A stretch of DNA of 26,239 nt from an uncultured Anaerolineae bacterium (GCA_903854805.1 CAINXK010000395.1:1-26239), one strand, 5' to 3'; counted from the first letter of the stretch, positions 14,725-24,747 are shown. Translations and numbers: made by a program. Notes: a model not told the origin generated them from the sequence alone.

Positions 14725-16815
14725 TTATGGACACACTCCGCTCGGTGCTGAAACCGGAGCAATATATGGCGAGGTGCGCGGCAGATAGAATTCAATCCGG
14801 CTTTCGTCTGCCTCGATATAGGTGAGTGGTTCAGGGCTGCTAACGATCGTGACGGGTTCGTAGTAGCAAAGGATGTAAGGTGAAACACGCGAGTTCCAGA
14901 TGTTGTTCTCCTCGGCAAACGCACCCTCTTCTTTTATCCCCACGTTTTGCTTGCCGGTCACAATCGCGGCAAAACGATGGTCTTTTAAATCGTTGTAGAA
15001 CTGGTGCAGGTAGGCTTCGTTGTTCGACATTGCCATTTCCATCAATGTAACAGCCTCGTATTCAGGCACCAGCGGAACCTTGATTTCATGGAAAGTGACC
15101 AGATGGCGTTCATTGATGAATAATACCGGACCGGTCTGGCTGGCCTTTTCCGACATATCCTTTAATAGGGCGAAGGCTTGTTTGTTGGCATCTTGATTGA
15201 ATTTCTGCATTGGAGAGAGTAATGGAATAATGAATACCAATGGGATGAGCAGCCCGGTTGCAGCATTGGGCCAGGTAAGCGCCAACCAATCCTGGTGTCC
15301 GGTTTCTGAACGGACTTTTTCGCCGATGAAATGAGCAGCGATCACAGCTAGCAGGACAGCGAAAGCGTCCATGTTATGTAAATCACCGCCACCGCCAATT
15401 TTTACACTCACAACCAACCCGCCTGCAAACAGCAAAAGCAGCATGCCCCATAAACCGCCCCAACGGAGGGGATGCAGGGATTTGAATTTCCCCAGGCAGG
15501 CGAGTAATAATGTCACGATCAGCGGCCCGCTAACGATCAATATAGCTGGGACGATTCCCAAGGGGTATGAGTCATTTGGCCACAACCGGTCCCATAATTT
15601 TGGTGAAGTGAAGCTGGAAGCGAAGGCCTGCGCGTTGTTGGCATTCCCCGATAGAGGGATATATGCGGCCTGCGATGCCAGGGCGGAGATCAGCCCAACA
15701 ACTCCCCAGGTCGCGGGTCTGGCAAGATATTTCCAAACTGTGCCGTATGCAGAAACAGGTTCTTCCAACAGGTAGAGTGCCACCGCGATCATGGCAGGGA
15801 CGGGAAACCAGTTTACTCGGCTGATTCCAGCCCAGCAAGATGCAAAGATAACCGCAGCCAGCGAGCGCCATGGGTGTTTGGTTGAGACAAACAGGATTGG
15901 CACGAATGCCATCACTTCGAGGTGATAGTAGACACCAACGCGCAACAGGTAAAGAAAGATCCAACCAGCGAACAGTGGTTTGATCCATTTTCCGCTCACC
16001 CCTTCGGGAGAATCTCCGCTGCTTGTGGCGCGCCATGCCAGGCTGATGGCTGTTGTTGCGCTCAGACCCATCCAAAGGAAAAACTGCCAGAAACGGTGGG
16101 CAGTCAGCCCCAGTCCAGAAAATAAAAACGGAACAGCCTGCAGCAAGTAACGGCTGGGATGTAGGCTGGGTAGAGGCACCTGAACGCCATAAATAGAGCG
16201 TGCGAAGTACAACGATCCATAGTAAAAACGGCTTGCTTCAGACCAGCCCATCGAAAATGGATAAGTGCTTACCATTTGAGAGCGCATGAAAATCTCATAA
16301 ATCACGCCCAGTGAAATGAGTGTGCCGGCAAAGCTTGCCCCCCAAAATGTCTTGACGGCTAGTTTAAGCGCGCCTGCAGCGGCCAGTATCAGCCACCACA
16401 CTACCCAGTAAAAGACGATGGTAGTCAAGACCGGATCCTGGGTCGATTTTTTAACAACTTCTCCAATTCTGAAAAAGAATTTCAGGGTTGGGATCAGCAG
16501 CACGATCCCGAAGAAAGCAATCCAGGCTGTGATCTTCCAGAAAATAGTGCTCGCTGCTTTTGCTTCAGCCGGTAGTGAAATTTCAAGAAAATTTAACAAC
16601 CGGTTGGCGTTGCCTTTGCGGATCCAGATGAATAGTCCAACACAGCCTGCCAGTGCCGCCAGGTATAAAATCAGCGGGATCACCCAGACAGATCGCCACA
16701 TAATGACCTTCAGTTCAGTCCAACGAAAAATTGACCAGATCAATATGACCAGGTTAACGATGAATGTGAAGGTAAAGATGGTTTGCCAGAAAGTTGCTGC
16801 GGTTACTTTTCTCAC
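14725..16815 (-). CDS. GT-C-like membrane protein with soluble C-terminal tail (copy B)
   Basis: A 696-residue polytopic protein paralogous to the gene at 7293-9332. It has about a dozen hydrophobic segments, then a soluble tail from about residue 540. Conserved blocks are YPFSMGWSEASRFYY (185-199, with Glu193), KIGGGGDLHNMDAFAVLL (472-489), and in the tail VPEYE, LMEMAM and DHRFAAIV, with cysteines 650 and 695 at equivalent places. The most likely role is an outward-facing polyprenyl-phosphate-sugar-dependent glycosyltransferase. The start is a GTG whose bases overlap the stop of the preceding UPF0104 gene (GTGA), so translation is probably coupled. Moderate confidence in the GT-C assignment, high in the gene. 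Confidence 0.78.
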   Translation of the reverse strand: MRKVTAATFWQTIFTFTFIVNLVILIWSIFRWTELKVIMWRSVWVIPLILYLAALAGCVGLFIWIRKGNANRLLNFLEISLPAEAKAASTIFWKITAWIAFFGIVLLIPTLKFFFRIGEVVKKSTQDPVLTTIVFYWVVWWLILAAAGALKLAVKTFWGASFAGTLISLGVIYEIFMRSQMVSTYPFSMGWSEASRFYYGSLYFARSIYGVQVPLPSLHPSRYLLQAVPFLFSGLGLTAHRFWQFFLWMGLSATTAISLAWRATSSGDSPEGVSGKWIKPLFAGWIFLYLLRVGVYYHLEVMAFVPILFVSTKHPWRSLAAVIFASCWAGISRVNWFPVPAMIAVALYLLEEPVSAYGTVWKYLARPATWGVVGLISALASQAAYIPLSGNANNAQAFASSFTSPKLWDRLWPNDSYPLGIVPAILIVSGPLIVTLLLACLGKFKSLHPLRWGGLWGMLLLLFAGGLVVSVKIGGGGDLHNMDAFAVLLAVIAAHFIGEKVRSETGHQDWLALTWPNAATGLLIPLVFIIPLLSPMQKFNQDANKQAFALLKDMSEKASQTGPVLFINERHLVTFHEIKVPLVPEYEAVTLMEMAMSNNEAYLHQFYNDLKDHRFAAIVTGKQNVGIKEEGAFAEENNIWNSRVSPYILCYYEPVTIVSSPEPLTYIEADESRIEFYLPRTSPYIAPVSAPSGVCP

Positions 16816-17765
16816 GCTTTATCCGTTTCAGACCCTGTATATTTGGTAGGGGGTACGGTGTTGGAACGATCCATGGCTGCCATCACAGCCGGCAGAGTGA
16901 TGGCGCCCGGCAAACTGACCAGCACCATTAACATGCGATGTAAAACGGCAACTGTTGCGCTGACTGGCAGGCTTATTCCGCCAAACTGTGATAACAAAAA
17001 TGTGACGGTCAGCTCCTGAACGCCATAGCCATTGATCGAGATTGGGATTAACGAGACAAAATAGGCCAGACTGAAGAGGCCAATGACTTTCCAGAGTGCC
17101 AGGGATTCACCCAGGCCCTGGATCAGAATGTAATTTGCCGAAAATGAAAACAACATGTGGATTAAAGCAAAACCAAGTGCCATCAGTAGTGCTGATGGCT
17201 TTTTTATCCAAATGGTAAATGATTCCAGCGTGCGCAGCAGGAAATCCCAGCCTTTTTTCCACAAGCTTCCCAGTGCAACGGATTGCATGCCGCCCAGTTG
17301 GTAGCCAATGGTTGGCAGGATGAAGAGCTGCCAAAGCCCAAGTGGTGCGGCCAGTGACATGCCAACCATGTTGACCACGCGGTCTGCCGCGATGGAAGCC
17401 AGGCAGATGGCCCGGTCATGGCCCATTTGAATGGCGCCTGCCAGGCGGATGACATCTCCGCCGACTGTGGTCGGCAGGAAGTTATTGGCGAATAGGCCGG
17501 TAAAAACCAGCGAGGCTGTGTCTTTGAATGGGATTTGGACACCACCCGAGCGCAACAGAACATGCCAGCGCGCGGTGATAAATAAACGTGAGAGCATGAT
17601 GCAGCCGAGAGCCATTGCCAGGTTCAGGACGGAGACTCTTCGCACAGCTGCCCAAATATCTCCCCAACCGCTTTGGTACAGTAAAACGATCAGCAGGATG
17701 ATTGCCAGCAGGGTGCCCGCCCCGCGCAATGCTACGGGGCGATTGCGTTTAACCCAGGCCCTCAT
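16812..17765 (-). CDS. UPF0104 / LPG-synthase-TM flippase-like membrane protein (copy 2)
   Basis: A 317-residue membrane protein of the same family as the gene at 12601-13584. The matching signatures are NNFLPTTVGGDVIRLAGA (about 91-108), SIAADRVVNMVGM and INGYGVQELTV. The remainder forms seven or eight membrane segments. No enzymatic domain is fused. It is translationally coupled on both sides: its ATG overlaps the stop of the GT2 gene (ATGA), and its stop overlaps the start of the copy B GT-C gene. The tight coupling to a polyprenyl-phosphate sugar synthase and a GT-C enzyme suggests it moves or handles a lipid-linked sugar, which is inference. Its coding region also contains a plus-strand terminator-like structure, listed separately. 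Confidence 0.87.
   Translation of the reverse strand: MRAWVKRNRPVALRGAGTLLAIILLIVLLYQSGWGDIWAAVRRVSVLNLAMALGCIMLSRLFITARWHVLLRSGGVQIPFKDTASLVFTGLFANNFLPTTVGGDVIRLAGAIQMGHDRAICLASIAADRVVNMVGMSLAAPLGLWQLFILPTIGYQLGGMQSVALGSLWKKGWDFLLRTLESFTIWIKKPSALLMALGFALIHMLFSFSANYILIQGLGESLALWKVIGLFSLAYFVSLIPISINGYGVQELTVTFLLSQFGGISLPVSATVAVLHRMLMVLVSLPGAITLPAVMAAMDRSNTVPPTKYTGSETDKA
17179..17205 (+). terminator. Terminator-like hairpin antisense to the UPF0104 gene
   Basis: On the plus strand GCCATCAG (17179-17186) and CTGATGGC (17192-17199) form an eight-base perfect stem with a five-base loop, followed at once by six T residues. This is the textbook form of an intrinsic terminator, but it lies inside a minus-strand coding region. 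It could stop antisense transcription through the operon, or it could be chance. Confidence 0.35.
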
Positions 17766-18814
17766 TTCACTTCCTTGCTATCGCCTGGCTGCTCTGGCAG
17801 GTTGCTGCCGGGGCCAGTATCAGGAGTCGGATTGGATCGTGTGACTTTGCGAACAGTGTAGGTGGGTTTTTGCTGGGATTCATGGTAAGTGCGCACCAGC
17901 AATTCCGCGATCAGGCCCATTAAAATGGCCTGAAACCCGGACATGGTTGCCAGTACCGAAATAATAAATATCGGTGAGCTTAAGATATCGATCTGCATGA
18001 CCAGCTTGCGAATTACCAGAAATAATATTCCAATGACGCTGGCAGCAATTAGCGCAAATCCGCCGCCCCCAAAAAGGTAGATAGGTTTGTTTGCGCCGCG
18101 CGTCAAGAATTGGACTGCGATCAGATCCAGTACAACCTTGATGGTTCGTTCCAAACCATATTTACTGCAGCCAAATTTTCGTGCATGGTGCCTTACCGGC
18201 ACTTCCAGGATTTTTGCCCCAACTGAATTTGCATAGACCGGGATGAAACGGTGCATTTCGCCGTACAATTTAAAACCAGTGATCACTTCACGCCGATAAG
18301 CCTTTAACGTGCATCCGTAATCATGCAGGTGAACGCCAGTTACGTTTGAGATCAGCCAGTTGGCAATATGCGATGGCAGGTTGCGTGTCAGGGCATTATC
18401 CTCACGGTCTTTGCGCCAGCCGGAGATCACGTCGAAGCCCTCGTCCAGTTTTTCCAGGATCATAGGGATATCGGCCGGGTCATTTTGCATGTCCGCGTCC
18501 AGAAATATGATCACATTCCCGCAGGCATGATCAATTCCAGCAGCAATGGCGGTTGTTTGTCCGAAGTTGCGCCGGAATTCAACCACAACAACATGGTCAT
18601 CACTCTTCCCGGCCAGTTCTTCCAGTAATTTTACGCTGCCATCGCGCGAGCCATCGTCCACGTATATCACTTCCCAGGTACATTTAACATCCTGCATGGC
18701 TGTGTGCAGCGCCTGGTCTAGAAGCGGCAGACTGTCAACTTCATTGTAGATTGGGACCACTATGGATAGATATATACCCGCAGGATTCTCATTGGCAATT
18801 ACGGTGCTTTGCAT
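17762..18814 (-). CDS. GT2 polyprenyl-phosphate glycosyltransferase (DPMS/ArnC-like)
   Basis: A 350-residue family-2 glycosyltransferase that should load a sugar from a nucleotide donor onto undecaprenyl phosphate at the inner face of the membrane. The GT-A domain shows SIVVPIYNEVDSLP (17-30), VIYVDDGSRDGS (49-60), the metal-binding FLDADMQNDP (104-113) and a DYGCTLKAYRRE block (165-176), all typical of DPMS, GtrB and ArnC-like enzymes. Two membrane segments follow at about 246-268 and 280-305, then a proline-rich polar tail. The start ATG shares one base with the upstream stop (TAATG). It is the obvious donor maker for the several GT-C proteins in the same block. Which sugar it uses cannot be told. 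Confidence 0.92.
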   Translation of the reverse strand: MQSTVIANENPAGIYLSIVVPIYNEVDSLPLLDQALHTAMQDVKCTWEVIYVDDGSRDGSVKLLEELAGKSDDHVVVVEFRRNFGQTTAIAAGIDHACGNVIIFLDADMQNDPADIPMILEKLDEGFDVISGWRKDREDNALTRNLPSHIANWLISNVTGVHLHDYGCTLKAYRREVITGFKLYGEMHRFIPVYANSVGAKILEVPVRHHARKFGCSKYGLERTIKVVLDLIAVQFLTRGANKPIYLFGGGGFALIAASVIGILFLVIRKLVMQIDILSSPIFIISVLATMSGFQAILMGLIAELLVRTYHESQQKPTYTVRKVTRSNPTPDTGPGSNLPEQPGDSKEVK

Positions 18815-20700
18815 TACTTCCTCCGATACAAGAACATTGCCGAAGTATCATGGCATGTCTGAGGTGCGCTTTGTTCTACAAGTTCAAATTTATCAAGGCG
18901 GTTGGTTAGCCAGTCATTCTTACCCAGATTTTTTTGTTCTGCCAGGATAAAATCGGCTTCATTGAGCCATTTCTCTGCCAGGTGTTGATTCCACCAGCCA
19001 TATTTTAGTAAAGCATCGTCGTCTGTGCTTATTCTAAACGAATAGGCACCATGCAGTTGTGCGGGATAAATTTCCACGCCAGGGAGATATAACAACGTAA
19101 CTGGCGAATATCCAGCCCAAAAGATCTTTGAGCCTGCCGGGATAGATTTTGCCAGCAATTTGCCGGCCGTCTCATAAGCTGGGATTACATCGGCTGCACA
19201 ATCATACGAATTGTAATCCCCGGCTAGCACTGGCGCTGGTGCCAGCAAGCTGCCAAGCAATAAGATGAGTACGAGCCCAGATGTCCACGCTGCACCCATC
19301 ACCGGAAAGCGGGTTGCACTTTTTCGCGCTGCGTAGCGTGCCAGCAGGTACCCAACCAACGGTAGGCTGTAAATAACCAGACCAAAAAGGAGAGTCAGCA
19401 GCACTGGTAACCAGACATGAAAAGAGTCATACAGGCTCTTGTATTCCAGCTGGAACTTGTTTGCTAATACTTGCCATAATACCACGCCATTCAGCCCGGG
19501 TACTGGGGTGGCGAGCAGGCGTTTGTAGAATAATTGGCCCAACATGTTTTCGGCTGCACCTTCGGCACTGTAAGCCATACCGGCCAGCAGTACCAAAAAT
19601 GTAAAACCGCCCAGCCACTTGCGCCACGCCGGCGGATTGAGATTCCACCAGGGTAATGTCACTGCTGTTAAGAGCAGTCCCACACCGGCAAAAAAAGCCG
19701 TGTATGTGGGGAAACAAAAGACACAATATTCATTGCCTAGTGCGGCCCAGGCATGCAGTAGAAAAAAAATTATAATCAAAACCGACAAGAAGACAGCTAT
19801 CTTGAAATTTTCAGTGGTTATTTTTTCTCTTTTTGGCCAGAAAATCCAGGTAGCCAGGCTGCCAGCCAGCGCTGCAAAGTGGTAACGGAACGCCAGAAAA
19901 AAACTTGCGATACGGAATTCGAGCGGGTTGTCAGGCTTCCAGGTGGGGATGGTTTTGGGCGGGAACCAGGTTTTTAAAAATCCGAGCGGCAGCCATTTGG
20001 CCCATAATGTTAAAATATTCGGCCAGTAGGCCAGGTGAGTAATGCCAAATGAGAATAGCATGCCGCTCAACGACCAGAGCATTGCTCTCCAACCGCGAGC
20101 CCACAAGATGTAAAGTGTCAACAGTGGCAGAAGCGGGATCATGTTGATGCGTACCATTACCGTGCAACCTGCCAGCAACCCACCGATCAATACTTGCCAG
20201 TGCTTTTGGTTTCTCCCCAGGCTGAACCACATTGTCCAGGCCAGAAGGCAGGCTACCAAACCCTGGGATGCTGCCAGTGCGTACATACGCGCAGCTGCCG
20301 GATTGAGCGCAATTGCAATAATTACTCCTGCTGCGATCCAGCGGCCCCCCAACCGTCTTGCTGTCAACCAGATGGCGGGTAGCATCAGCATGCCAAGAAA
20401 GATTGCCATCATTCGCCCCGTGAGTAATCCCGGCCCAAAGAACATTTCGACCCATCCTGGGATGAGAAAAGCCAGCGGCATTTGATTTGTCCAGGCACCG
20501 TAGGCCTGAAAAGGCGAATACTGTCCGGTGACAAACAACCAGCCCTTGAAAAGATACAAACCTTCGTCGAGTACAGATATTTGGTTGTGAGCCAGCCCCC
20601 AAAGCGTGATGCAATAAGTCACCATCCCGACAACAGCCAATAGATCGGCCAGATTGGGCCGGCCCTGGAAATAGCGGAAAATCTTTCGGATACTGGACAT
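18814..20700 (-). CDS. GT39/PMT-like GT-C membrane glycosyltransferase
   Basis: A 628-residue polytopic protein with about ten to twelve hydrophobic segments and a soluble C-terminal part of some 130 residues. ISVLDEGLYLFKGW (41-54) carries the Asp-Glu pair expected in the first outer loop of GT-C enzymes, and TNQMPLAFLIPGW (71-83) follows, as in PMT_2-type proteins. The tail (for example SKIFWAGYSPVTLLYLPG) is outside the membrane. It should transfer a sugar from a polyprenyl-phosphate donor. The start is uncertain: the open frame extends to 20760, and neither the ATG at 20700 nor that at 20742 has a good ribosome binding site. I prefer 20700 because the extra residues are polar and unlike the family. 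Confidence 0.82.
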   Translation of the reverse strand: MSSIRKIFRYFQGRPNLADLLAVVGMVTYCITLWGLAHNQISVLDEGLYLFKGWLFVTGQYSPFQAYGAWTNQMPLAFLIPGWVEMFFGPGLLTGRMMAIFLGMLMLPAIWLTARRLGGRWIAAGVIIAIALNPAAARMYALAASQGLVACLLAWTMWFSLGRNQKHWQVLIGGLLAGCTVMVRINMIPLLPLLTLYILWARGWRAMLWSLSGMLFSFGITHLAYWPNILTLWAKWLPLGFLKTWFPPKTIPTWKPDNPLEFRIASFFLAFRYHFAALAGSLATWIFWPKREKITTENFKIAVFLSVLIIIFFLLHAWAALGNEYCVFCFPTYTAFFAGVGLLLTAVTLPWWNLNPPAWRKWLGGFTFLVLLAGMAYSAEGAAENMLGQLFYKRLLATPVPGLNGVVLWQVLANKFQLEYKSLYDSFHVWLPVLLTLLFGLVIYSLPLVGYLLARYAARKSATRFPVMGAAWTSGLVLILLLGSLLAPAPVLAGDYNSYDCAADVIPAYETAGKLLAKSIPAGSKIFWAGYSPVTLLYLPGVEIYPAQLHGAYSFRISTDDDALLKYGWWNQHLAEKWLNEADFILAEQKNLGKNDWLTNRLDKFELVEQSAPQTCHDTSAMFLYRRK

Positions 20701-20769
20701 GGTGGCGAAAACTTCTGTGCCCTTTACTCGCGCACACTTCATGTGGATTATTCTGCGCAATCTGGCAAG

Positions 20770-20792
20770 CTGTCTACGGATGCCGTAGACAG
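20770..20792 (-). other. Hairpin in the gap between gmd and the GT-C gene
   Basis: A perfect ten-base stem, CTGTCTACGG (20770-20779) and CCGTAGACAG (20783-20792), has a three-base loop. No T run follows on the minus strand, so it is not a standard intrinsic terminator. It lies 43 bases past the gmd stop codon in the longest gap of the operon and could mark RNA processing, protect the upstream message or partly attenuate downstream genes. Confidence 0.5.
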
Positions 20793-20835
20793 GACGAGAT
20801 CCCGGTTGTGCACGATATCCGGAAATGGAGCTGAG

Positions 20836-21798
<963 letters not shown>

Positions 21799-21872
21799 TT
21801 ATATCTCCTTGAAAGAATTCAATCGATCCCGTGCAAACCGTAGAGTGAGCGGAATCAGAACAGGAACTGTAA

Positions 21873-21878
21873 ATTATA
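21873..21878 (-). promoter_or_regulatory. Possible internal -10 element before gmd
   Basis: TATAAT occurs on the minus strand at the very end of the upstream GT-C gene, about 75 bases before the gmd ATG. No convincing -35 hexamer lies 16-18 bases upstream. The 75-base gap before gmd leaves room for an internal promoter, but this is only a consensus hexamer. Confidence 0.2.
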
Positions 21879-23358
21879 ACCGAGATGAAGGCTTAAATTT
21901 TTCTGCCAACTTGAACGGGGCATTGTACCAGAGCCAGTCAGCCAGCACAACCAGCACAGAAAGTCCAATGGCGATGACCAGCGTATTGCGGATCCCGAGG
22001 TTAAAGCCGAAACCAAGATAGCGCCAGGAATACCAATGCCCAAACACCAACAGGATGATAGCTTCGACAACACAAATCCGCCAAAACCAGCGCCCAACTT
22101 TTATTTGTTTGAAGGCCAGTACAGCCAGCATTGCCATCCAGACCAACAGGATCACTCGATAGCGTGGATTGTCCCACTGGTCACCACCGCCGCGCAGCGC
22201 TGCAATGAATATCCAGCCCCAAACGACCAGACAAAGCCATATCCATTGTCTGCGGCGCTGACTTGTTGGTAGTGACCAGGCAGCCGCGGGGGCAAAAGCT
22301 ACCAGGGGTAGCAGCAGATACCAGCCAACTGCGCGGAAAATACCCAGGATTTGCCAGAATGGAACCCCGGGCTCCAGTAATACAGCTGGCAGTACGGGTT
22401 GGAGAATGCCATAAATCGCTACGAAGGGCAAAGCCAGAATTGGTGGAAGTGCTTGAAAAAGCAGCTGAACGATTCCGGAGCTACGTCCCAGTAGGTAGGC
22501 ATTCCAGCGGGTTGTTTCGCGTGCCCAACTACCGATGACGCCAAATAAACCACCTCCCCGCACTGCGACCAGAGAATTCCAACTGGTTGTGAGTATGATC
22601 AGGGCCAGGACAAACAATCCAAGGGCTCCGGCGATGACCTGCCATGGAATTTTATGTTCGGGCTGCGTTTCGGCGGGTGAACCGGCGAAATATAACCAGC
22701 CTGCGGATGCGATTAGTGTCACTACTACAAAACCGGGTGAAACCAGTAACATGCCAGCCAGCGAAAACACGATCCAGAACCAGGGTGCTTTCTGGCGGGT
22801 GGCCAGCCATTCCGTCAGCCCATAAAAGGCCATTGCGATAAAGGTCATCAGGAATGGTTCGCGCATCTGGGCAGCGCCCAATAAAATGGATTCTGGGTAG
22901 AATGCAAAGATAAGCGCACAAAGTAGTGCAGCTTTATCATCCCATTGCCAATTTGATGTATTTTGTGCAGGCACCAAGCCAGTTTTATTTGCCAGGCGTT
23001 TGGCGGCTAAGAATACAAACAGAACGCCCAGCGAACCAGCTAAGGCCGCCAGAAAAACAACCAAAAGGGGTTGGTGCGTACCCGCTGAGATGTACCGGTA
23101 TACAAATGCGCTCACCCAAAGCAAACCACCATATTGGTCAGACGAAAATTTATCGTCGAATGCGCGTGAAAGCGGTTTTGATGATTGTGCCAGGTTCCAA
23201 GCCTGCGTATCGCGGCGATACGCGTCAAAAAAGAGGTACCCGGCTTGCTGGGGTTTGCTCTCGTAACCCACCCGTGGCAGAAGGCTGGCAGCAGTTGCGC
23301 CAAGTCCGAAACGCAGAAGAAAGGCAACCAGCATGATAAGGTAAACTGAACGTTTCAT
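21874..23358 (-). CDS. ArnT/PMT-like GT-C membrane protein
   Basis: A 494-residue polytopic protein with about ten to twelve hydrophobic segments. The first outer loop contains YLFFDAYRRDTQAWNLAQ (41-58), where Asp45 or Asp50 may be the catalytic acid, and a late loop holds GGGDQWDNPRYRV, a motif also seen as EHGDNPRFL in the adjacent gene. Both fit the PMT_2/GT39-like group of GT-C enzymes that use polyprenyl-phosphate sugars. It is shorter than the three large membrane proteins downstream and has no soluble tail. Its ATG directly follows the TAG of the upstream gene, so the two are surely cotranscribed. The acceptor is unknown. Confidence 0.8.
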   Translation of the reverse strand: MKRSVYLIMLVAFLLRFGLGATAASLLPRVGYESKPQQAGYLFFDAYRRDTQAWNLAQSSKPLSRAFDDKFSSDQYGGLLWVSAFVYRYISAGTHQPLLVVFLAALAGSLGVLFVFLAAKRLANKTGLVPAQNTSNWQWDDKAALLCALIFAFYPESILLGAAQMREPFLMTFIAMAFYGLTEWLATRQKAPWFWIVFSLAGMLLVSPGFVVVTLIASAGWLYFAGSPAETQPEHKIPWQVIAGALGLFVLALIILTTSWNSLVAVRGGGLFGVIGSWARETTRWNAYLLGRSSGIVQLLFQALPPILALPFVAIYGILQPVLPAVLLEPGVPFWQILGIFRAVGWYLLLPLVAFAPAAAWSLPTSQRRRQWIWLCLVVWGWIFIAALRGGGDQWDNPRYRVILLVWMAMLAVLAFKQIKVGRWFWRICVVEAIILLVFGHWYSWRYLGFGFNLGIRNTLVIAIGLSVLVVLADWLWYNAPFKLAEKFKPSSRL

Positions 23359-24747
23359 CTAGTATTGCTCTTTCTTAGGAGGGGAAAAGTGAGCCCAAAT
23401 ATTTATTAGCCAACTCGCAGTTACAAGGACAACCAGCGTTTGCAATGGAGCCAGAAAGCGAGGGTTATCACCATGTTCTGCCAGCGTTTGCAAGATGGAT
23501 GTGACCCAAATTGCGCTGAGCGCGAACCAGGTGAAAAGATCCAGCCCGAACCAGCGGCGGAATTTTTGCCAAAGCAAGGCCAATGAACCGCTCAGAAATA
23601 ATAAATTGATACCAAAAAGACAGGCGCGTTCGACCAGCATGATGTTATTTACCAGGCTGCGCAGCGATGAATTTGAAAGCGTATCAGGCAGCCAGAAAAC
23701 GCCCACCTTCCAGAACCAATACCAACCCCGAGCCAGATTTTGCAAATATAACCAGGGATGTTCGCTGATCAGACGGGTCGAAATTTTACCCATTACACGC
23801 CCGAGTGAATAATAATTTAATTTGGTTTGGAGCATCAAGGACGGAATGGCATCCCAGATGGTATTGATGGGTGAACCTGTCCTTGCGATGTGTTGCTCGC
23901 GGAACTGTAAAAAAGTGGCGCGGATGGGGGCATATTCATCTGGAGCCAGTTCAAAAAAGCTGCTGGTATGATTCACCAGGTGATAGCCACCGATCGAATC
24001 CAGGCCGATGATATTAAACCGTGAATAAATAAAATTAATCCACACCAGCAGCACCAACAAGGCCGGCAGGGTTGTCAGGATTGCCGCGCTCAATCGCAAT
24101 TTTATAGAAACTGGGCGCCAGAAAAAGAACAGAAAAAAAGCTCCGAAAAAGGGGAAGAAAGCAAATAATGGGCGGGTCAAGGCCAGGGCCGCCGCTGCTA
24201 ACCCTATTAAAAGCGATACCGCCAGCACGCGGACAGGGTCAGGTTGGTTTCGAGCAGCGATCGGTGCGGGGGGAATTTGTGTATCAACTGTGGCCTGGTT
24301 TTTTAAGATATAAACCAGGCCAGTCAGGATAATTAGAAGGAAAAATGTAGCCACAGTCTCAGATAACATTGCGGCTTCAAAAAAAATCTGGCCCAGGTTC
24401 AAAGTATGGATCAGCGCCAGCAAACCGGCGAACCAGGCACGCTGGCTGACACGCCAGGCGATGTAATAAACCATGAATGTGTTCAGCACACCCAGACACA
24501 ATTGCAGGAGGTAAACTCGATCGGTGTTGCCCGCCAACATCAGAAAGATGGGATATCCGGGTGTGCGAGTGCCATTGTAACGCTCGAATCCATGGTTATT
24601 TTTTAAAGAACTGGCCAGGTGCAGGTAAGTTGGCGTATCGTTGCCCTGGGCGATTGGATATGCAAACCACAAACTGGCGCGCGCCAAAATTGCCACGGCC
24701 AAAACAATTCCCAACCATGCCCACAATTTTCTACCCTGGTCGTTCAA
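23359..24747 (-). CDS. GT39/PMT-like GT-C membrane glycosyltransferase
   Basis: A 462-residue polytopic protein with about ten hydrophobic segments. The first outer loop has AQGNDTPTYLHLASSL (33-48) with Asp37, then RYNGTRTPGYPIFLML (56-71), the classical pattern of PMT_2-type GT-C proteins. EHGDNPRFLAPL near the end matches the late loop of the neighbouring gene. It starts at TTG: an in-frame TAG lies two codons upstream, no ATG is near, and AAGGA is placed six bases before the TTG. The gene follows a GT4 gene after 50 bases. It is expected to add one sugar to a lipid-linked or protein-linked glycan outside the membrane. Confidence 0.85.
   Translation of the reverse strand: MNDQGRKLWAWLGIVLAVAILARASLWFAYPIAQGNDTPTYLHLASSLKNNHGFERYNGTRTPGYPIFLMLAGNTDRVYLLQLCLGVLNTFMVYYIAWRVSQRAWFAGLLALIHTLNLGQIFFEAAMLSETVATFFLLIILTGLVYILKNQATVDTQIPPAPIAARNQPDPVRVLAVSLLIGLAAAALALTRPLFAFFPFFGAFFLFFFWRPVSIKLRLSAAILTTLPALLVLLVWINFIYSRFNIIGLDSIGGYHLVNHTSSFFELAPDEYAPIRATFLQFREQHIARTGSPINTIWDAIPSLMLQTKLNYYSLGRVMGKISTRLISEHPWLYLQNLARGWYWFWKVGVFWLPDTLSNSSLRSLVNNIMLVERACLFGINLLFLSGSLALLWQKFRRWFGLDLFTWFALSAIWVTSILQTLAEHGDNPRFLAPLQTLVVLVTASWLINIWAHFSPPKKEQY

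Noticed and set aside
14724..14924. N-terminal extension of the HPr-kinase-related frame
   Set aside because: It would overlap the upstream GT-C gene by 200 bases, is rich in Arg, Ser and Thr unlike the family, and the ATG at 14723 sits one base after the upstream stop.
15572..16075. A 167-codon minus-strand frame
   Set aside because: It is a shadow of the copy B GT-C gene, rich in Arg, Cys and Trp with no recognisable domain.
19931..20737. A 268-codon open frame on the minus strand
   Set aside because: It overlaps the GT-C gene at 18814-20700 in another frame. The GT-C frame has proper membrane segments and motifs, while this one has an irregular composition.
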